63,129 nucleotides of DNA from positions 1 through 63,129 of the forward strand of contig CALFEO010000006.1 in assembly GCA_937949995.1 (NCBI GenBank), in the 5' to 3' direction. Source of the DNA: an uncultured bacterium (GTDB taxonomy: Bacteria; Patescibacteriota; Patescibacteriia; 2-12-FULL-60-25). Positions within the stretch are counted from its first letter, which is position 1. Every line of letters begins with the position of its first letter. Made by a program: the position numbers and the translations under genes. The notes beneath the pieces are model-generated. The model was not told the origin of the DNA. It ran no database searches and saw only the letters and a program-made list of their open reading frames with translations. This document shows, piece after piece, positions 16,769 to 25,667 of this stretch.

Positions 16769-18488
16769 TGATGGACTCATACAGCTCAGCATATTTGTTG
16801 GTCATTGTTTGGATGGAGTATTTGGTAAAATCTTGGCATGCCAATTGCTCGGCGCGGTTGATGGCTGCGGCAGGACGGTCGAAAACATCTTGAATGGCAA
16901 CGGCCAGATCTTTGGCATTGCCGGGTTTGACGAGTGTGGTTTTTTCGCCAAACAGTTCACGCATGACGGGCAGATCGGACGCGATCATAGGGATGCCGGA
17001 AACGGCGGCTTCGATGGCGACCAAGCCAAACCCCTCCCAAGCCGAGGGCAAGACAAACAAATCGTGCTTGGCATAAACGTCGTAAACATCGGAAGCTACT
17101 CCATGCCAAAAAATGCGAGGCAAAATTCCCAATTCATCAGCCAAACGCTTAAGCTCGTGCTCCATGGAGCCTTGGCCGTATATGTGGCATTCGTACGGAC
17201 GATGAACCTGAGCCAAGGCCTCCAAAAAAATATCCGGATTTTTTTGCGGTTCCAATCTGCCGACAAAAAGTATTTTGGGAATATCAAAAAAGGGACGGCT
17301 TTGGCGCTTTTTTATTTTGGAAATCTCGACGCCATTGGGAATAATGGTGATTTTATCGGTTGGAATTTTGAGCTCACGTTCCAGATAAACCGCAACGTCT
17401 TTGGAGATGGCGATGTATAAAGCGGAAAAATTTTTCATGGCGCGCATAATAAATTCACCCGCGCGCCCGTGATACATCCGCACATTATGCATTGTTGTGA
17501 TGACGTTTTTGCATCCGGCCATGCGCGCCGATAAGCGTCCGAAAAAGTTGGAAGCCGAAAGGTGAGTATGTACGATATCCGGGTTAAGATCCTGCAGAAA
17601 ATTTTTGAGGCGAAAGATGTTGGTGAATCTGCCAAAAATTCCTTGGCGTTCCAAAACCGTAAAACCGATGTTTTGCTCGCGTAAAATACTTTCCATGGAG
17701 CCACCCCGAACGATGGCGATGATGTGAGATTCAAAACCGTGTTCCGGCAAACGCTCGCTAAGCTGCATAACAAGACGTTCGGCGCCTCCGCCGGATTCAA
17801 GCGTGGGGAGAATATGTACAACAAGATTATCGGAAGTTTTATTTTTGCAGGAAATTATATAGGATGACGCATAGCGACGCGGGAGCCGGGATGATAACAA
17901 GGCATCAAAAGCATCCAAAAAATGAAACAGCCCGCTCCCCTTTTTTATTTTTTGCGAAAATTTACCAAATAACTTTGGAAACATGAAGGATGAGGGAACA
18001 GCGGAATAAACTCGAAGATGGGAATCTCTGATTTCTGCCAGTAAAGCCGGAAAGCTGTGATTAAGGCCCGAGCCGGAGATGATAATGCCCTGTGAGTTGA
18101 TTTTGTCCGTCATCAATCCAAGGACATTGGATATTTCGGCTGATTCGCAGGGTAAAGACGGATTGATAACAATATGATATTTGGCGGATTGTTCTTGGTC
18201 GATGGTGCCGGTTTTGGCGGTAAATTCTATACCCAGTTCCAAACTCAAAGCTTGGGCTTTTTGCATGGCTGTTTCGGATTGATGCAGATTTGTGACTTGA
18301 TAACCCAAGGCCGATATGGGCAATGCGTAATTGGCGTTTTCATCGTTGATGATAAGGATGCGCAAATCTTGATTGGGATATTGCTCCGCATAATCGGTTA
18401 TCTTGGAAATAATCAAATCCAAAGAGTGCAAGCCTGCCGGAGTGCGATGCAAAGACGTGATTGTGTGATGCGGCTGATTGGGTTTCAT
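16755..18488 (-). CDS. GT4 glycosyltransferase with extra N-terminal domain
   Basis: 577 residues. Residues about 223-577 are a complete GT4 enzyme: VVHILPTLESGGGAERLVMQL at the start, HTHLSASNFFGRL, IIPNGVEI, VGRLEPQKNPDIFLEAL and the donor region SAWEGFGLVAIEAAVSGIP. Residues 1-220 precede it and do not look like a GT. Alternating strands and helices (LRILIINDENANYALPISAL..., YHIVINPSLP, INSQGIIISGSG) suggest a degenerate methyltransferase-like Rossmann fold without the glycine-rich SAM motif; this is a weak inference. The gene is followed on the coding strand by family B DNA that supplies the stop. The O-antigen-ligase gene ends only 3 bases upstream, so the two are co-transcribed. Confidence 0.88.
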   Translation of the reverse strand: MKPNQPHHTITSLHRTPAGLHSLDLIISKITDYAEQYPNQDLRILIINDENANYALPISALGYQVTNLHQSETAMQKAQALSLELGIEFTAKTGTIDQEQSAKYHIVINPSLPCESAEISNVLGLMTDKINSQGIIISGSGLNHSFPALLAEIRDSHLRVYSAVPSSFMFPKLFGKFSQKIKKGSGLFHFLDAFDALLSSRLPRRYASSYIISCKNKTSDNLVVHILPTLESGGGAERLVMQLSERLPEHGFESHIIAIVRGGSMESILREQNIGFTVLERQGIFGRFTNIFRLKNFLQDLNPDIVHTHLSASNFFGRLSARMAGCKNVITTMHNVRMYHGRAGEFIMRAMKNFSALYIAISKDVAVYLERELKIPTDKITIIPNGVEISKIKKRQSRPFFDIPKILFVGRLEPQKNPDIFLEALAQVHRPYECHIYGQGSMEHELKRLADELGILPRIFWHGVASDVYDVYAKHDLFVLPSAWEGFGLVAIEAAVSGIPMIASDLPVMRELFGEKTTLVKPGNAKDLAVAIQDVFDRPAAAINRAEQLACQDFTKYSIQTMTNKYAELYESIKFKD

Positions 18489-18491
18489 ATA

Positions 18492-19970
18492 TTATCCTTG
18501 GCCGAAAATTTCGGCGTCTCGATTTTTGGCTTCGCGAATGCGGTACATTTCCACGGCCGCCAAGAGCAAACCGATCGGCAACCACAGATGACTGGTCCAG
18601 TAAGCGGTGTTGAAAAGTTGATAGATGACAGCTCCCAAAGCGCCGGCAAATAAAACGTGGCAGATCAGATTGGGACGGCCCGTGATTTTTTGCAGACGTT
18701 GCCAAGCGAATCGTGCAAGCATCGCAAGCAAGAAGGCATAAGTCAGCAGGCCGAGCAATCCGGTTTCGGCCATGAGCTTTTGGATGAAGCCATGTGCTTC
18801 CATGGGATTGCCGAATTCGATGATGAAGACTTGCGCATTACCAACGCGCCAGATAAATGTTCCCGCACCAGAGCCTACAATCGGATGCTCGAAAAATGTT
18901 TCTTTGGCGATTTCGGTCAGCATCCAACGGGTGGAATTGGAGCTGGCCGCGGTTGGTGAAAAACTGAATTGGATTTGATAAGCAACTAGAGGAAGCATGA
19001 GTACAACCAGGGCCAACATGACCCCCAAGTATTTTTTTACATAAGGACGCCAAACCGTAAGCAACATAAAACCGGCTTGGCAGGCAAAAACAATCCAAGC
19101 CGAACGAGCGAATGTGAGCAGTGATGCCATGATTTGAATACCGGCCACAGCCATAAGAGCTCGGGCTGTTTGCGCTTTTTTGGTCATGAACGCCAAAGCC
19201 AGAGTTGCGGGCGCGGTTAAAAGCAAAAGCTCGGCCAAGAGGTTGTGATTATCGCCGATGGGATTGATGCCGAAAAGCGGAATGGGATGCGCGCGCCTGA
19301 CAGCCCAAGAATATGGCTCGATGTATAAAAGAGATGAGTAAGCGTTGATGGCGGCGAGAATGCCGACAAAAGTCAGCAAACCCAGGATTGCGCGCAAACG
19401 CCGTTCGGACCGGATAAGGTTGACCGGCAAAGCGATAAAAGCCACGTAACAAAATAAAACGGGGCGAAGAACGTATTTGCCTACCAAGATGGGATCCGGG
19501 CCGTATGAACTGAAAATTGAAGCAAGGTGCGCGAAAGCGAATAGTGCATATGATTTCCAAACCGGTAACACGGGGCGCCAGTTCACATCGCGGCGCTTGA
19601 ACCAAAGCAATAATATCTTGACCATCCACGCGGTCATGACTGCCAATAAAAATAATTCTCCCAAAAAGATATCAATGAATCCGCCAAAAGCCCGCTCGCC
19701 CAGTTTTAAAGCACCCGTATCCAAAGAAACCGTTATGCCCAAAAAAAGAGAAAAGAAAATTGAGAGATAAAAGGATGTATAAGTTGCTCGATAGGCAAAA
19801 ATCAACAATATGACGGCCGTGGTGATGGCTATGGGACCGAAGGGAATCCCGAAAACTACCAAAATACTGCCGATAAATAAAAGCAAAAAAACAGCCCACG
19901 ATAAAACCGGCCAACTTGCGGTTGCGGATTCAGACTTGATTTGTTGAATGTGATGCTGTTTTTCCTCCAT
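18492..19970 (-). CDS. O-antigen ligase family membrane protein
   Basis: 492 residues with about a dozen membrane segments from residue 20 to 480. The extracytoplasmic loop between about 330 and 395 holds the Wzy_C hallmark area (TRWMLTEIAKETFFEHPIVG followed by GSGAGTF, then EAHGFIQKLMAETGLLG), which carries the conserved Arg/His region of O-antigen ligases. Unlike the first ligase at 4965-7319 it has no TPR tail. By family knowledge it joins or polymerises surface glycan outside the membrane. It is the first gene of a two-gene unit with the GT4 downstream. Confidence 0.9.
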   Translation of the reverse strand: MEEKQHHIQQIKSESATASWPVLSWAVFLLLFIGSILVVFGIPFGPIAITTAVILLIFAYRATYTSFYLSIFFSLFLGITVSLDTGALKLGERAFGGFIDIFLGELFLLAVMTAWMVKILLLWFKRRDVNWRPVLPVWKSYALFAFAHLASIFSSYGPDPILVGKYVLRPVLFCYVAFIALPVNLIRSERRLRAILGLLTFVGILAAINAYSSLLYIEPYSWAVRRAHPIPLFGINPIGDNHNLLAELLLLTAPATLALAFMTKKAQTARALMAVAGIQIMASLLTFARSAWIVFACQAGFMLLTVWRPYVKKYLGVMLALVVLMLPLVAYQIQFSFSPTAASSNSTRWMLTEIAKETFFEHPIVGSGAGTFIWRVGNAQVFIIEFGNPMEAHGFIQKLMAETGLLGLLTYAFLLAMLARFAWQRLQKITGRPNLICHVLFAGALGAVIYQLFNTAYWTSHLWLPIGLLLAAVEMYRIREAKNRDAEIFGQG

Positions 19971-19974
19971 GATT

Positions 19975-20160
19975 ATTTAAAGCTTCTAGCTACTAGCTTC
20001 TAGCCAAACAACGAAAAATTCCACTGAACTCGTTAAGAACTTTATGAACGTTATAAACGTTACAACTGATTAGATATGGCTAGCAGCTGGTAGCTAGTGG
20101 CTTGCAGCTGATATTATATCACATCCGAAAAGTGGAAAAAAGTGCAGAATTAAGGGAAAT
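19975..20160. repeat. Family D repeats
   Basis: AGCTTCTAGCTACTAGC at 19981-20003 and an inverted set (GCTAGCAGCTGGTAGCTAG) at 20079-20112, separated by a segment with AACGTTATAAACGTT. No gene is supported between 19971 and 20317. Confidence 0.8.
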
Positions 20161-20205
20161 TTTATGGTTGATGACATAAAACCGGCGAAACGAGTCGTTC
20201 TACAC

Positions 20206-20234
20206 TTGACAAAAAGCTTTTTTTGTAGCTAAGT
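20206..20234 (+). promoter_or_regulatory. Promoter of the SAG-repeat lipoprotein gene
   Basis: TTGACA at 20206-20211 and CTAAGT at 20229-20234 with a 17-bp spacer. A hairpin (TGCGC...GCGCA) lies in the resulting leader of about 75 bases. Confidence 0.55.
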
Positions 20235-20317
20235 AACGCTTGTCTGCGCGCATTATATGCGCAAAGTACGGACCTTTCAGCGGTGCAATTTTGCGCCAAA
20301 CAAAGAGGAGTGGAAAG

Positions 20318-22099
20318 ATGAGAAGCAGTCACATTGTTCTGGGGATTTTGACTCTGGGATTGTCGACGGCCATGCTGGCCAGTTGCGGGGGTATGAATGA
20401 TCCGGGCGAGGAGCCCATAGGCAAGAAGCGCCAAGCGCTTTGCCCGGCTTCGGGATACTGCACACCGGAACAGTCCGAAATCGGAGACACTTGTTACAAT
20501 GACGCGAGCCAAAAGCTCCTTCAGTGCTACAAGTGCATTTACTTGGACAAGGAGACCATCCCGCTCATTCAGAGCCAGTATCCGGAATTCGACATGTGTG
20601 ATGAAGCGGATGCCGGAACCGGCGGCAGTGCGGGAAGCGCAGGCTCGGCGGGATCTGCCGGTGAAGGCGGAACCGCCGGAACGGCAGGCTCGGCGGGTGA
20701 AGGCGGACAAGACGCCGGAACCGATGCCGCGGTCTGCGTGGACGGTCAAACTCTGGATTGCACAGCCGAGTGTCCGGCAGGACATGACGGCGAGCAATAC
20801 TGCAACCAAGGAACTTGGGGCTCGTGCATTTGCGTGCCCTGGGGACCGGACGGTGGAACCGGCGGCAGTGCGGGAAGCGCAGGCTCGGCGGGATCTGCCG
20901 GTGAAGGCGGAAGCGCCGGAACGGCAGGATCGGCGGGCGCGGCCGGAACGGCAGGATCCGCAGGCGAGGGAGGAAATGCCGGAACAGCCGGAAGTGCAGG
21001 CCAGGCCGGAAGCGCCGGAACCGCGGGTTCAGCCGGAACGGCAGGATCTGCAGGTATGGCCGGTTCGGCGGGTGAAGGCGGGAGCGCCGGAACGGCGGGC
21101 TCGGCGGGTGAAGGCGGACAAGACGCCGGAACCGATGCCGCGGTCTGCCAATACGAACTTGGCGAGGTCTGCTCGCCTCCGGGCGCATATGAATGCGACG
21201 AAACGGTTCGTTGCTCCTGTTTGCTCGAAACCGAAGCTGACGGCGGGTTGCTGTACCAGAGCTACTGGAGCGACCCCACGGCACCGGGCATTTACGAATG
21301 CCTGAATCCTTGCCAATGGAGCGTGCCCTGCTCGCTCGGAGGCTACGACGAATGCGAGACCTGCGTAGGCCCCGCGCTCGGAGGAGTCCCCGGAGACACG
21401 GAAACCTTCCAGTGCCGAGGCGGATACTTGTTCCGTCCGGAAATGGAAATTCCGGGTATCCCCATGTGCTCCTCAACCGACGCCGGCGTCACGGATGCCG
21501 AAACGGATGCGGGAAATGAACCGGATTACGGACCGGTTACCGTGGTTTCTTGCGATCAGGACGAAGTCTACGAGACCAACCTGATGCAATTGCCGGCCAA
21601 CGGCTTGTACCTCGTCTACCTCTCCCCCTCCTATCCGGAACCGCTTCACGGCGCGTTCTACGACTGGACGGACTATGGCAACAACGGTCCCGGCGGTTGG
21701 AGCGGATGGGAGGATACGGCTTGGCAGATGCGGTGCGTAACCGGATCCACCCAGCAGTCGCCCATCATCTGCCCGATGGAGGACGATATCCTGTATCTGC
21801 GGGAGATCATGCCCAAGCTGGTTTTGCCGGCGAGCGTGAACAACTGCTCCGTGTACCACGAAGGCCAGGCCATGTACTGGTGCAACAGCGTCACGGATGA
21901 AGCGGATGTTGGCCAACTGTACTGCGCGGGTACATGGCGCGTCTATCAAGACGGTGTCATGCTCGACGAGTACGTCGACGCTCCGGGTGCAACGCCCGAA
22001 GCAAGCTCTTTGTTCAAAAAGGTTGTGAGAGCCCCCGGTGATCCGGACTCAAGCTTCACAACCTACCGCGTGCACATGGGCGTCCTCTGGACTCCGTAA
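20318..22099 (+). CDS. Glycine/alanine-rich lipoprotein of myxobacterial style
   Basis: 593 residues from ATG 20318, preceded by an AGAGGAG ribosome binding site. The signal peptide (MRSSHIVLGILTLGLSTAML) ends in a lipobox LASC, so Cys23 would be lipid-modified. Long linkers of GSAGSAG/GTAGSAG/GEGG units at about 105-130 and 175-270 separate Cys-rich modules. One of these (about 140-171, DCTAEC...QYCNQGTWGSCIC) matches a module repeated in the lipoprotein at 23056-25314. The C-terminal 200 residues (about 395-593) have several Cys pairs and many aromatic residues and resemble an extracellular binding domain; none is recognised. Composition is clearly GC-richer than the neighbours. Such linker-rich lipoproteins are typical of Myxococcota, so acquisition by transfer is plausible. 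Own promoter and terminator. Confidence 0.87.
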   Translation: MRSSHIVLGILTLGLSTAMLASCGGMNDPGEEPIGKKRQALCPASGYCTPEQSEIGDTCYNDASQKLLQCYKCIYLDKETIPLIQSQYPEFDMCDEADAGTGGSAGSAGSAGSAGEGGTAGTAGSAGEGGQDAGTDAAVCVDGQTLDCTAECPAGHDGEQYCNQGTWGSCICVPWGPDGGTGGSAGSAGSAGSAGEGGSAGTAGSAGAAGTAGSAGEGGNAGTAGSAGQAGSAGTAGSAGTAGSAGMAGSAGEGGSAGTAGSAGEGGQDAGTDAAVCQYELGEVCSPPGAYECDETVRCSCLLETEADGGLLYQSYWSDPTAPGIYECLNPCQWSVPCSLGGYDECETCVGPALGGVPGDTETFQCRGGYLFRPEMEIPGIPMCSSTDAGVTDAETDAGNEPDYGPVTVVSCDQDEVYETNLMQLPANGLYLVYLSPSYPEPLHGAFYDWTDYGNNGPGGWSGWEDTAWQMRCVTGSTQQSPIICPMEDDILYLREIMPKLVLPASVNNCSVYHEGQAMYWCNSVTDEADVGQLYCAGTWRVYQDGVMLDEYVDAPGATPEASSLFKKVVRAPGDPDSSFTTYRVHMGVLWTP

Positions 22100-22125
22100 C
22101 ATAACACGCGACACTCACTCACACG

Positions 22126-22150
22126 CCGAGGCAATATGCCTCGGTTTTTT
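22126..22150 (+). terminator. Terminator of the SAG-repeat lipoprotein gene
   Basis: CCGAGGC, loop AATAT, GCCTCGG, then six T. It begins 26 bases after the stop codon. Confidence 0.95.
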
Positions 22151-22159
22151 GAACTTGAT

Positions 22160-22470
22160 CACTTGTTCGTCATTTCGAATCGGACGTGAGAAATCTCCAA
22201 CTCAATCACCATCTTCATTTAACTAAGGTTTGTCATTTCTGCTCCTTAGGCGCATCCCCTACTTCCGGTCGCAAGCCACCAGCTTCTAGCAGCTAGCTAA
22301 GGTTTGTCATTTCTGCTCCTAAGGCGCATCCGCCTCAGGCGGAGAATCGGATGTGAGAAATCTCCACCATATAACCCTCTTAAACTAACTAATGTTCGTC
22401 ATTTCTGCTCCTAAGGCGCATCCGCCTCAGGCGGAGAATCGGATGTGAGAAATCTCCACCATATTCATCT
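22160..22470. repeat. Family E repeats running into the GIY-YIG gene
   Basis: Four E copies at about 22168-22200, 22226-22258, 22303-22370 and 22396-22460, with one D copy at 22272-22300. The full form contains the palindrome CCGCCTCAGGCGG flanked by GCGCAT and GAATCGGATGTGAGAAATC. The last copy overlaps the 3' end of the nuclease gene. Confidence 0.92.
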
Positions 22471-22757
22471 ATTTCAGCAAACAAATCATTCCATTTGGGA
22501 TTCATCATTTTGATTAATTCATTTTTCTTTTCTCGCCTCCATTTTTTAATTTCTTTTTCACGATCCAAAGCCGAAGACACGTATTCCGTATATTCATAAT
22601 AAACCAGCTTCCATAGATTGTATTTCGCAGAAAAACTGTTTGTATCGGTTTTATTTTTATGTTCAGTGATTCGCCTGAATAAATTATTGGTTACACCGAT
22701 ATAAATTACACTATTGTAAGTATTGGTAATTATGTAAATGTAAAATGTTCTCCTCAT
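22389..22757 (-). CDS. Small GIY-YIG nuclease with repeat-encoded tail
   Basis: 122 residues. Residues 4-85 are a URI/UvrC-type GIY-YIG domain: the first strand YIYIITN and second YIGVTNN carry the two conserved tyrosines, RRITEHK gives the catalytic Arg/His region, and the Glu of the helix lies in SSALDREKEIKKW. This family includes small single-domain nucleases of unclear role. The last 24 residues (GGDFSHPILRLRRMRLRSRN and on) and the stop codon are translated from a family E repeat, so the natural C-terminus was probably near residue 98. AT-rich compared with both flanking lipoprotein genes, and E copies lie on both sides. Confidence 0.88.
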   Translation of the reverse strand: MRRTFYIYIITNTYNSVIYIGVTNNLFRRITEHKNKTDTNSFSAKYNLWKLVYYEYTEYVSSALDREKEIKKWRREKKNELIKMMNPKWNDLFAEIDEYGGDFSHPILRLRRMRLRSRNDEH

Positions 22758-22799
22758 AATAAGTATTATGAGGCATTAAATAGTGATTAAGTCAATAGG

Positions 22800-22990
22800 A
22801 AAGCTGTTGATAAAGGAGATGATGGTGATAAAGGTAGAGATTTCTCACGTCCGATTCTCCGCCTGAGGCGGATGCGCCTAAGGAGCAGAAATGACAAACC
22901 ATTGTGTATTTAGCTGGTAATAACAGTGGAGATTTCTCACATCCGATTCTCCGCCTGAGGCGGATGCGCCTAAGGAGCAGAAGTGACGAA
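22800..22990. repeat. Family E repeats upstream of the GIY-YIG gene
   Basis: Two full E copies at about 22835-22893 and 22927-22985, opposite in orientation to those at 22160-22470. The nuclease gene therefore sits inside an inverted pair of E elements. No gene between 22758 and 23055. Confidence 0.9.
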
Positions 22991-23000
22991 GTATGACGAA

Positions 23001-23035
23001 TAAAAGAAAACCGCCCCGATGTAGAATCGGGGCGG
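23001..23035 (-). terminator. Terminator of the MopE-like lipoprotein gene
   Basis: On the minus strand, CCGCCCCGAT, loop of 5, ATCGGGGCGG, then TTTTCTTTTA. It starts 21 bases after the stop. Confidence 0.95.
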
Positions 23036-23055
23036 GTTGATAGGTTGAAAAAGGG

Positions 23056-25314
23056 CTAGTTGGTCAGCGAGTTCTCGCTGATGTAGCGGTGGCAGGTATC
23101 CTGCCCCGGTACTTTGGAGAGACTGACCGTGATCGGAGTGCTGACGGTTTGACCAAGGCCATAACCGCGCGCACTCACGTTGGTGAGTTCGTGGCAAACT
23201 CCGCCCCAATACGAGCTGTCCCATTGCGTTGGGTTGCCCCACGCAAAGTAGAACTCTGTCGGGGCGTAGTAGCCCGTGAATGACTTTTCGAAGCATCCAC
23301 TCCAAGTCATGGTGTGAGACTGCCATTTGGGCAGAACCTCCCACAACACGGGCTTGGGGTGAGTGTATTCGCCCGGGCCGCACAGAGTGACCACGACCGT
23401 TGCATACGGATCTTTGCCGTTGCAATTTTGGTCTTCGTTATCACCCCAAATTTCCACGGCTGCGGGACGAATGCGAGGATCGCTGTCATTGCAATCCCCT
23501 TCCGCGACCGTGTAACCGTCGCCATCCTTGTCAGCAGAGCTGATCAGATGCGAAGGCTCGGCACGGACTTCGAGATTGTACCAACCCTGGCCATTGTCCT
23601 TGGCGTAGGGCGGTACTGTCCAGGTGACGATGCCATCGATTTCCACGTGACAGTAGGTGTTCATCTTGTGGATGGGCGCACCATACTGCTCGTTGGCACT
23701 GATGGCGGAAAAGCTCCAGAACTCCGCAGTCTCCGGATTCAGATTCGCCGGATCCGCGGCCGCGTTCCACTCGAACCGACTCCCCTCTTTGATGCGCACC
23801 GAGAACTTTGCCCAGTACACATTCAGAGTTTGAGCCGAGGTTCCGAGGAACGCTCCCCAGGTTACGGGGTTCTGCGACTCTTGGTCGACTTCATAGCCCA
23901 AGACATAGTACTTATGGGCCAATCCGTCGGGGTGGCGAAGGTAGCAAGTGAGAAGAGGTTCCCACTCGGCCTTGCCGTCGCAGTTTTCGTCGATCTCATT
24001 GTTCATGATTTCGACAGCACCCGGGTTGATGTTCGGGTTTGCATCGTTGCAATCTCCGAACAGGGTGGCGAAGCTGGACGGTTGATCGCAAGCTTGGGTC
24101 GTGACTGTTTCCACTCCCCAGCCGTCGCCGTCTGCGTCGCGGTAGAATGTCTGCTTGACGCCCTCGTCGATGAGGCCGTCGCAGTCGTTGTCGTACCCGT
24201 CGCAGATTTCCGGAGCGTCCGGGTTGATCTGGGGATCATTGTCGTTGCAGTCTTCGTCGGCGGTAAAGCCGTCGTCGTCCGCATCGGTGATCCCGGAACC
24301 ACCCGTTCCGCCGGTTCCCGAGGTTCCTCCGGTGCCTGACGTTCCGCCAGTTCCGCCAGTACCGCCGGTTCCTGCGGTTCCGCCCGTACCGGATGTTCCA
24401 CCGGTGCCGGACGTTCCGCCTGCACCTGACGATCCGCCGGTGCCGGATGTTCCACCGGTTCCTGCGGTTCCGCCCGTACCGGATGTTCCACCGGTGCCGG
24501 ACGTACCGCCCGTTCCGCCTGTGTTTGGATTTGAGCAGAGGCAGGTTCCGGTCCAAAAACCGGCAACACACTCCTCCACTCCTTGACCGGACGCGCAGTA
24601 AGAAGAGCAGTCGCGGACTTGTCCGCTGACGCACTCTTCCGGTTTTTCGCAGACACACATTCCGGACCAATGCTCATTGACGCATTGCTCCGTGCCTGTG
24701 AATCCGCCGGGGCAGTTGGAGGAACAGTCGCGGTCCGTTCCGGAGTTGCACTCCGAAACACTTCCGCCGGTTCCGCCGGTGTTGGACGTTCCGCCGGTGT
24801 TGGACGTTCCGCCTGTACCCGACGATCCGCCGGTTCCTGCGGTTCCGCCGGTGTTGGACGTTCCGCCTGTACCCGACGATCCGCCGGTTCCGGACGTTCC
24901 GCCCGTTCCTTGCGGGTCGGGGCAAGTGCAGGTTTCGCTGAAGAGATTTCCCTCTTCGCAAAACCGCTTGCCCTCCGCATTGTCGGGACAGTCGTAGCAC
25001 CACTTCCATGATCCGACAGGATCACAGAAGTTGGGGTCCTTGGCAGAACCCCCGGTGCCGGCTGTTCCGCCGGTTGCCGACGATCCGCCCGAGCCGGAGG
25101 TTCCGCCGGTTCCTGCGGTTCCGCCCGTGTTGGACGTACCCGCCGAGCCGGAGGTTCCGCCGGTTGCCGAGCTTCCGCCCGTATCGGACGTACCGCTCGA
25201 ACCGGACGTTCCACCCGTCGCATTCGACTCGGGCAAGTCGCCCGTTTCATCCAAGCATCCGACTTGCGTCGATGCGACAAACAGCAAAACAAACATCACA
25301 AAGAATCGATTCAT
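23056..25314 (-). CDS. Glycine-rich lipoprotein with MopE-like metal-binding repeats
   Basis: 752 residues from ATG 25314 (AAGGAG ribosome binding site 8 bases upstream). The signal peptide (NRFFVMFVLLFVASTQ) ends at lipobox VGC with Cys about 20. Three Cys modules follow at about 95-132, 189-220 and 226-262 (for example DCSSNC...GTEQC...WSGMC), joined by long GGTSGTGG linkers. From 343 on there are three acidic units of the putative metal-binding MopE type: DADDDGFTADEDCNDNDP with EICDGYDNDCDGLIDEG, then DADGDGW...DCNDANP, then DKDGDGY...DCNDSDP near 595. These acidic loops resemble EF-hand/thrombospondin type 3 calcium sites. Between the last two is a beta-rich domain (about 455-590). It is convergent with the related lipoprotein at 20318. 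GC-rich, with its own strong promoter and terminator. Confidence 0.9.
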   Translation of the reverse strand: MNRFFVMFVLLFVASTQVGCLDETGDLPESNATGGTSGSSGTSDTGGSSATGGTSGSAGTSNTGGTAGTGGTSGSGGSSATGGTAGTGGSAKDPNFCDPVGSWKWCYDCPDNAEGKRFCEEGNLFSETCTCPDPQGTGGTSGTGGSSGTGGTSNTGGTAGTGGSSGTGGTSNTGGTSNTGGTGGSVSECNSGTDRDCSSNCPGGFTGTEQCVNEHWSGMCVCEKPEECVSGQVRDCSSYCASGQGVEECVAGFWTGTCLCSNPNTGGTGGTSGTGGTSGTGGTAGTGGTSGTGGSSGAGGTSGTGGTSGTGGTAGTGGTGGTGGTSGTGGTSGTGGTGGSGITDADDDGFTADEDCNDNDPQINPDAPEICDGYDNDCDGLIDEGVKQTFYRDADGDGWGVETVTTQACDQPSSFATLFGDCNDANPNINPGAVEIMNNEIDENCDGKAEWEPLLTCYLRHPDGLAHKYYVLGYEVDQESQNPVTWGAFLGTSAQTLNVYWAKFSVRIKEGSRFEWNAAADPANLNPETAEFWSFSAISANEQYGAPIHKMNTYCHVEIDGIVTWTVPPYAKDNGQGWYNLEVRAEPSHLISSADKDGDGYTVAEGDCNDSDPRIRPAAVEIWGDNEDQNCNGKDPYATVVVTLCGPGEYTHPKPVLWEVLPKWQSHTMTWSGCFEKSFTGYYAPTEFYFAWGNPTQWDSSYWGGVCHELTNVSARGYGLGQTVSTPITVSLSKVPGQDTCHRYISENSLTN

Positions 25315-25426
25315 CACTTTCTCCTTGTTCTTGCCCGCTTATTTTGTCTCTTTTGGTTAATTGGAGACAAAAAGCGGGATTTTTTCGAGGTTCCGGTTGA
25401 TGCTTTCCGAGGTTGGAAAACATATA

Positions 25427-25455
25427 AATATAGCATAAAAATGCCATTTTGTCAA
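25427..25455 (-). promoter_or_regulatory. Promoter of the MopE-like lipoprotein gene
   Basis: Minus strand TTGACA (25450-25455) and TATATT (25427-25432), 17-bp spacer. The leader is about 105 bases. Confidence 0.8.
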
Positions 25456-25560
25456 TGGTTGCAAGACAAAGTTTTTATCTTAAATTAAATAAAAAAATAT
25501 ACCGGTATTTATTAGCTTAACAAAGCCAAATACATTAAAACTGTGGATTGATAAGAAGTA

Positions 25561-25589
25561 TTGACAAAAATCAAAATCCTTGTTACAGT
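25561..25589 (+). promoter_or_regulatory. Promoter of the small-ORF unit
   Basis: TTGACA at 25561-25566 and TACAGT at 25584-25589 with a 17-bp spacer. Transcription would begin near 25596, about 70 bases before the first small ORF. Confidence 0.72.
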
Positions 25590-25667
25590 CCAAATGTCCT
25601 ATCGACAAGCGCGCTTAGAAGAAAAGGACGCACAACCCCTAACTCCAACGAATTAAGGAGAGAGGAA

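Noticed and set aside
20565..25360. Long overlapping ORFs opposite the two glycine-rich lipoproteins (for example 20565-21476, 23314-24339, 24003-25292)
   Set aside because: GC-rich repetitive codons leave few stops in other frames. The products are low-complexity Arg/Pro/Val strings without starts or domains.
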